A stretch of 64,000 bases of DNA, taken from positions 372,001-436,000 of the forward strand of contig JAHBXH010000001.1 of assembly GCA_019636555.1 (NCBI GenBank). Direction: 5' to 3'. Under the pieces are notes generated by a model, which did not search any database, was not told where the DNA came from, and was given only the letters and a program-made list of their open reading frames with translations. This DNA comes from Phycisphaeraceae bacterium. GTDB taxonomy: Bacteria; Planctomycetota; Phycisphaerae; Phycisphaerales; UBA1924. Below are positions 59,799-64,000 of this stretch, one piece after another; the first letter of the stretch is position 1; each line of letters begins with the position of its first letter. Made by a program: the position numbers and the translations under genes.

Positions 59799-62645
59799 AT
59801 GAATCGCGCCGAGCGCGTTGTCCGCCAATCCTGCCTCGCGCCCGCAGCCGCTTTGCTGCTCGCCGCGGGCGCTTCGACCGCGCTCGGCCAGACCACTCAG
59901 ACGGTCCGCCGGCCGCAGTCTCCAGCAACGCAGCAACAGGCTTCGCAATCGCAGGCATCGCAAGCGCAGCCGACCCAGCCCAGTCAGCCTTCGAGCGAGC
60001 CCAGGCCGGCGCCGTGGCAGACGCCGCCAGGGCAGGGTGACCAAGCGACGGCCCAGCCCGGCGCAGGCACACCGATGCCGCCGAGGCAGGACAATCCGGG
60101 CGCGGCGGACGGGATTCGCGGCGCCGAAGGCGCGGCGCCGGGCAACGCGCCCGTACGCGAGAACGCCGACACCAGGCACGACGCGGCGCCGGATCAGATC
60201 GAGTTGTCGGCGTTCAGCGCACCCGTCGAGTTGTCCGCGCTCGTGGACATGCTCGTCAAGCAACTGAACATCAACGTCGCCGTGAAGGGGAGCCTCACGG
60301 GCACGGTCAGCTTCAACGCGCCGATCTCGGTTTCCAAAGAGCGGTTCCTGCCGCTGGTGAACGCGCTGCTCGAGCAGCAGGGCTTCACGATCACCCATGA
60401 TGAAGTGACCGGGTTCTACCTCGTTCACCCCATCAACGAGGTCGCGGTCGGCATCGGGGGCAACTCGCCCTCCACGCGCGTGATCCCGACGCCGAACGTA
60501 CGCCCGAGCGCGCTCAAGCCGGCGATCGAGGCGCAGTTTGCTTCCGGCGGCGGCGGCGCGGTCGGAATGCCGGGAGGGGCGCCAGGCTCCGGTGTCACCA
60601 CCGGTTCGGGCGCGCTCAGCCAGGCGGCGTACATCGATGAACTGGGCGTGATCGTGCTCACCGGTTCACCCCGCAGACTCGACGCGGTGGAGTCGCTCGT
60701 TCGACTTCTGCTGGATGAATACGCCAGATCCAAATTCACCCGGGTCGAATTGAAGTATGTTGCGGCCTCGATCGCGCGCGAACGAGCTCTGCAATTGATC
60801 GGGCAGGCCCCGCAAACGACCGCTTCGTTCGGGCGAAACAACCCCAACAATCCCGGAGATCCGAACAACCCGGGCGCCTCGGGGCGAACCACCACGCTCG
60901 ACAATCTCGCGGACCGGCTGACGATTGATCCGCAGGGCAACGCGCTGATCTTCCGAGGCGTGCCGGACGAGATTTCCCGCGTGCGCGATGTGCTGGCGAC
61001 GATCGATGCGCCGAGCGGGCTGACCTCGCGGAGCCACTATGTCGGGACCGCCGCCAAACAGATCGCCGACCTCGCGCGTCAGCGCGGGCTCGGTGATGTC
61101 ACGACAATTGCGAGCGCACAGAATCAAAACAACAACCAGGTCGGCCGGTTCTTCGGCGGGGGCAACGACGCAAACCAGCGCAACCAGTCGCAGACGGCGG
61201 TCAGTTCGGGCGGCCCCGTGATGGTGGTCGATGAGGACCGAGGCACGATCGTCTATTACGCCACCGACCAGCAACACGAGCTGCTCGAAGCGCTGATCAA
61301 GGGAATGAACCTCGAAGACGATGTTGTCGTCGTCAAGGAATACAAGCTGCGGTTCGCCTCGGCCGAAAACGTCGCCGAGATCATCAACGGGCTGCTCACC
61401 AACACCACCCCGGCGGGAGATTCGAGCCTGCTGCCGGGCTCGAGCGGATCGTCGACCGGCGGGCTCAACAACCGCACCAACACGCAGCGGAACAACCAGC
61501 AGAATCAGACCCCGCAGGTTTTCCTCGGCCCCAATTTCGGCACGCAGAATCAGCAGATCGACGCCAGCGGCATCGGGTTCTCCGGCGGAAACAACGTGTT
61601 CGTTCTCGCCGACAAGGCGAACAACCAGGTGCTCGTGAAGGCGCCGCAGCGGCAGCAAACGCAGTTCGCGGCGGTCATCGAGCGCATCGATCTGCGTCGT
61701 CCGCAGGTGTACATCAACGCCAAGATCGTCGCGGTCACCGCGTCCGACGACTTCCAGCTCGCCTTCGAGACTCAGCTCACCAACCTCTTCGGCGAAGGCA
61801 TCGACATTAACACGGCCTTCGGTCTCTCCACGCTGAGCAACATCGGAACCGCGAAGACTGTCGCGACCGGTCTGACCGGCCTCACGGCGGCGGTCGTGAA
61901 GAGCAATTACGTCCCCATTATCATCCACGCGCTCGAGACGACGACGGACACCCGCATCCTCTCGTCGCCCTCGCTCATGGTGAACGACAACGAAAAGGCG
62001 AAGATCGAACGAGTCGATCAGCAGCCGACCACCACGAGCAACCAGGGAACTTCGACGACGACCACGAGTTTCGCGGGCTACGAGGACGCCGGAACCGATC
62101 TCGAGATCACGCCGCGCATCAGCGGCAATCTCGTCACGCTCGAGATCATCTCGAACCTGTCCGCGTTCGAGGGCTCGGGGTCGAACGGCATCCCGCCGCC
62201 CCGCAACAAGGCGAGCATCGACAACAAGGCCGTGACGGTTCCGAGCGATATGACGGTTGTCATCGGCGGCATCACGCTCGCCAACCGGACAGATACGGTG
62301 CGGAAGCTGCCGCTCCTGGGCGACATCCCTTTGATCGGGTATCTCTTCCGCGATACCAACAAGCTATCGCGCAAGACGGTGCTCTACATCTTCATCACAC
62401 CGCGGATCGTGCAGGACCCGAACTTCGAGGATCTCCGGTTGCTGACGACCGGCCCGCAGATTGAAACAGAGGTGGCTCCCGATCTTCCCAGACTCAAGCC
62501 GGTGTTGGTGGATTTCTTCTCGCCCAGGGTTGCCGATCCGGTGGCGCCATCGCAGATCCAGGAACTCATGCCTCCGCCGCCGATCGAGGCGCCGGCGCAG
62601 AATCCTCCGGTCGAACCCGCCGCGGTTTCTTCAGCCAGACCCTGA
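59799..62645 (+). CDS. gspD: Type II secretion system secretin
   Basis: 948 aa from ATG 59799; the frame is open 16 codons further upstream. It has a signal peptide (~1-33) and a Gln/Pro/Ser-rich linker (~35-125). The N0-type domain (LSAFSAPVELSALVDMLVKQ, then LNINVAVKG) is followed by N1-N3 repeats with Asn/Gln-rich inserts, and the secretin domain from ~640: QVYINAKIVAVTASDDFQLA, FAGYEDAGTDLEITPRIS, KLPLLGDIPLIGYLF and LYIFITPRIV. It forms the outer-membrane channel for folded proteins, plausibly the route for the window's secreted proteins. gspE starts 3 bp downstream. Confidence 0.92.
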   Translation: MNRAERVVRQSCLAPAAALLLAAGASTALGQTTQTVRRPQSPATQQQASQSQASQAQPTQPSQPSSEPRPAPWQTPPGQGDQATAQPGAGTPMPPRQDNPGAADGIRGAEGAAPGNAPVRENADTRHDAAPDQIELSAFSAPVELSALVDMLVKQLNINVAVKGSLTGTVSFNAPISVSKERFLPLVNALLEQQGFTITHDEVTGFYLVHPINEVAVGIGGNSPSTRVIPTPNVRPSALKPAIEAQFASGGGGAVGMPGGAPGSGVTTGSGALSQAAYIDELGVIVLTGSPRRLDAVESLVRLLLDEYARSKFTRVELKYVAASIARERALQLIGQAPQTTASFGRNNPNNPGDPNNPGASGRTTTLDNLADRLTIDPQGNALIFRGVPDEISRVRDVLATIDAPSGLTSRSHYVGTAAKQIADLARQRGLGDVTTIASAQNQNNNQVGRFFGGGNDANQRNQSQTAVSSGGPVMVVDEDRGTIVYYATDQQHELLEALIKGMNLEDDVVVVKEYKLRFASAENVAEIINGLLTNTTPAGDSSLLPGSSGSSTGGLNNRTNTQRNNQQNQTPQVFLGPNFGTQNQQIDASGIGFSGGNNVFVLADKANNQVLVKAPQRQQTQFAAVIERIDLRRPQVYINAKIVAVTASDDFQLAFETQLTNLFGEGIDINTAFGLSTLSNIGTAKTVATGLTGLTAAVVKSNYVPIIIHALETTTDTRILSSPSLMVNDNEKAKIERVDQQPTTTSNQGTSTTTTSFAGYEDAGTDLEITPRISGNLVTLEIISNLSAFEGSGSNGIPPPRNKASIDNKAVTVPSDMTVVIGGITLANRTDTVRKLPLLGDIPLIGYLFRDTNKLSRKTVLYIFITPRIVQDPNFEDLRLLTTGPQIETEVAPDLPRLKPVLVDFFSPRVADPVAPSQIQELMPPPPIEAPAQNPPVEPAAVSSARP

Positions 62646-62648
62646 TCG

Positions 62649-64000
62649 ATGCCCAAAGGAATCTCCGAAAAAGCGCTCGCCACCGCCGTTGTCAACGGCA
62701 AGGCTGAACATGCGCGCGAACAGTCGCCCGTCGTTGTTCGGGAATGGTCGCGCGTGGCGGAGGCGTTCGGCCCGCTGCGCCTGACAGGCGATCAGTTGCG
62801 CGCGTTTCAGCAATCGGAAAGCTCGGACGAAGAGCCGTGGGACACGCTGCTCTCGACGCTCGCGATGGACGAGCACGTCGCGCTCGAACTGCTCTCCAAA
62901 CGCACAGGCCTCGCGTTCGTGAGCGAGCCGCGGCTGCAGGAAAGCGCCGCGAAGTTTTTCGAGACGATCACGCCCGATCTCGCCCGGCGTCACAGCGTGG
63001 CCGGGATCGAGAGCGACGGCGCGACGATGACGATCGCGACCAGCCAGCCGTTTCAGCCGACAGTCTTCAACATGCTCGAGGACCTGCTGCACATGCCGGT
63101 GCGGATCGTCCTCACGCCCCGCGCGAGTGTCGCGAACCTCATTAACCGCGCGTACGAGCGCCGCCAGGACCTCGTCACCGAGATCATCGACGAGATGCCG
63201 CTCGACGAGCGGACGATTGCGAGCGTCGCCGGCAGCGTCGGCAGCGCGACCGATCTGTTGCAGCTCGCACGCCAGACGCCGGTCATCCGGCTCGTGAACA
63301 TGATCCTGTTCGAAGCGCTCCGCCGGCGCGCCAGCGACGTGCACATCCACCCGATGGAGAACAAGCTCGTCATCCGCTTCCGCGTGGACGGCATGCTTGT
63401 CGATGCCTTCAGCCCGCCCCTCTCGCTCGCGCCCGCCATCAGCTCGCGCTTGAAGGTCATGACCGAGCTCGATATCGCCAATCGTCACAGCCCGCAGGAT
63501 GGCCAGACCAGCGTTCGAATCGGCAGCCGCAAGATCGACATCCGTTTCTCCTGCATCCCCACGGTCTATGGCGAGCGGCTGGTCCTGCGTCTCCTCGACC
63601 AGAGCCAGACGCAGCTCAGCCTTGATGCCGTCGGCATGACCCGGACCATGCAGGCCGAATTGCTCGACCTGGTCGAGCGGCCGACCGGAATCATCCTCGT
63701 CACCGGACCGACCGGCAGCGGCAAGACGACCACGCTCTACGCCGCGCTCGGGCGCGTCGATCGCACCAGCCGCAACGTGATGACGATCGAAGATCCGGTC
63801 GAGTACCACCTCGACGGCATCAGCCAGATGCAGGTGAACGTGAAGCGGGGCGTCACGTTTGCCGCGGGCTTGCGCAGCCTGCTGCGCCAAGACCCCGACG
63901 TCATCCTTGTCGGCGAAATCCGCGACGCCGAGACGGCGCAGCTCGCGATCCAGGCTTCGCTCACGGGCCACTTGGTGCTCGCGACGCTGCACACCAACGA
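62649..64000 (+). CDS. gspE: Type II secretion/pilus assembly ATPase GspE, 3' end outside the window
   Basis: At least 450 codons, ATG 3 bp after the gspD stop, so the two are coupled. The N-terminal ~190 residues are a GspE-N-type domain; the ATPase follows with RRRASDVHIHPMENKLVIRF, the arginine-finger RVDG segment, Walker A GPTGSGKTTTLYAAL (~355-370), Asp box EDPVEYHLDGI and Walker B RSLLRQDPDVILVGEIRDAE, and the start of the His box (LATLHTN). It powers pseudopilus assembly at the inner membrane. PilB is the alternative name; the pairing with gspD favours GspE. Confidence 0.92.
   Translation, partial: MPKGISEKALATAVVNGKAEHAREQSPVVVREWSRVAEAFGPLRLTGDQLRAFQQSESSDEEPWDTLLSTLAMDEHVALELLSKRTGLAFVSEPRLQESAAKFFETITPDLARRHSVAGIESDGATMTIATSQPFQPTVFNMLEDLLHMPVRIVLTPRASVANLINRAYERRQDLVTEIIDEMPLDERTIASVAGSVGSATDLLQLARQTPVIRLVNMILFEALRRRASDVHIHPMENKLVIRFRVDGMLVDAFSPPLSLAPAISSRLKVMTELDIANRHSPQDGQTSVRIGSRKIDIRFSCIPTVYGERLVLRLLDQSQTQLSLDAVGMTRTMQAELLDLVERPTGIILVTGPTGSGKTTTLYAALGRVDRTSRNVMTIEDPVEYHLDGISQMQVNVKRGVTFAAGLRSLLRQDPDVILVGEIRDAETAQLAIQASLTGHLVLATLHTN

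Overview
The window is a high-GC, densely coded bacterial chromosome segment, most likely from a member of the Planctomycetota, class Phycisphaerae or a close relative. The evidence is the set of secreted proteins ending in dockerin-like EF-hand pairs, the short C-terminal anchors of the PAPG-hydrophobic-RRRR type (PEP-CTERM-like), a HAF-repeat protein, a type II secretion/pseudopilin system, LptF/G-type envelope export and futalosine-pathway menaquinone synthesis (mqnA). No rRNA, tRNA or CRISPR array was found.

Layout. 1-7.6 kb (minus): an ArnT/GT39-like glycosyltransferase cut by the window edge, an LptF/LptG permease, gatB, a divergent sigma-70-like protein and mqnA. 7.7-13.5 kb: a NeuD-type acyltransferase, a HAF/Ig/dockerin secreted protein, comEC and a pseudopilin. 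13.7-21.1 kb: a TsaC-like/LMW-phosphatase fusion coupled to rpiB, a HAD phosphatase, a membrane spermidine-synthase-like protein, a lone nuoF and a secreted protein. 21.2-25.9 kb is an accessory patch: an orphan MNT nucleotidyltransferase, a DUF433/DUF5615 toxin-antitoxin pair, a DUF4132 protein with a small partner, and a PGPGW membrane protein. 26.1-33.4 kb: a secreted CBM20-esterase-dockerin protein, a DUF167 protein, purE, purK, and an HtrA protease followed by a catalytically dead relative. 33.4-42.9 kb: a nucleotide-sugar epimerase, a Spy-like periplasmic protein, mrp, an NTF2-like protein with a lysine-rich tail, an AT-richer GAF-membrane gene with a 56-codon partner, gmk, pyrB, a lipoprotein, ubiX and an anchored surface protein. 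43.2-49.7 kb: a B12-radical SAM gene coupled to a membrane protein, then a second HtrA plus dead-relative pair. 49.7-55.0 kb: an intact IS630-family element inserted exactly at the stop codon of dnaE. 55.0-64.0 kb: two tandem paralogous secreted dockerin-like proteins, an anchored surface protein, gspD and the start of gspE.

Two patterns stand out. First, gatB (once) and dnaE (twice) carry in-frame inserts made of imperfect inverted repeats whose arms are built from units of about 9 bp. There are three different unit families, and relatives of one also lie upstream of purE and purK. This resembles the gene-invading palindromic elements known from Rickettsia. Second, about 13 genes have a TANNNT box ending only 5-8 nt before the start codon and no Shine-Dalgarno sequence, the signature of leaderless transcription; other genes keep a clear GGAGG-type site. 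Most gene calls are standard family assignments read from the translated sequence; functions of the accessory genes are inference.
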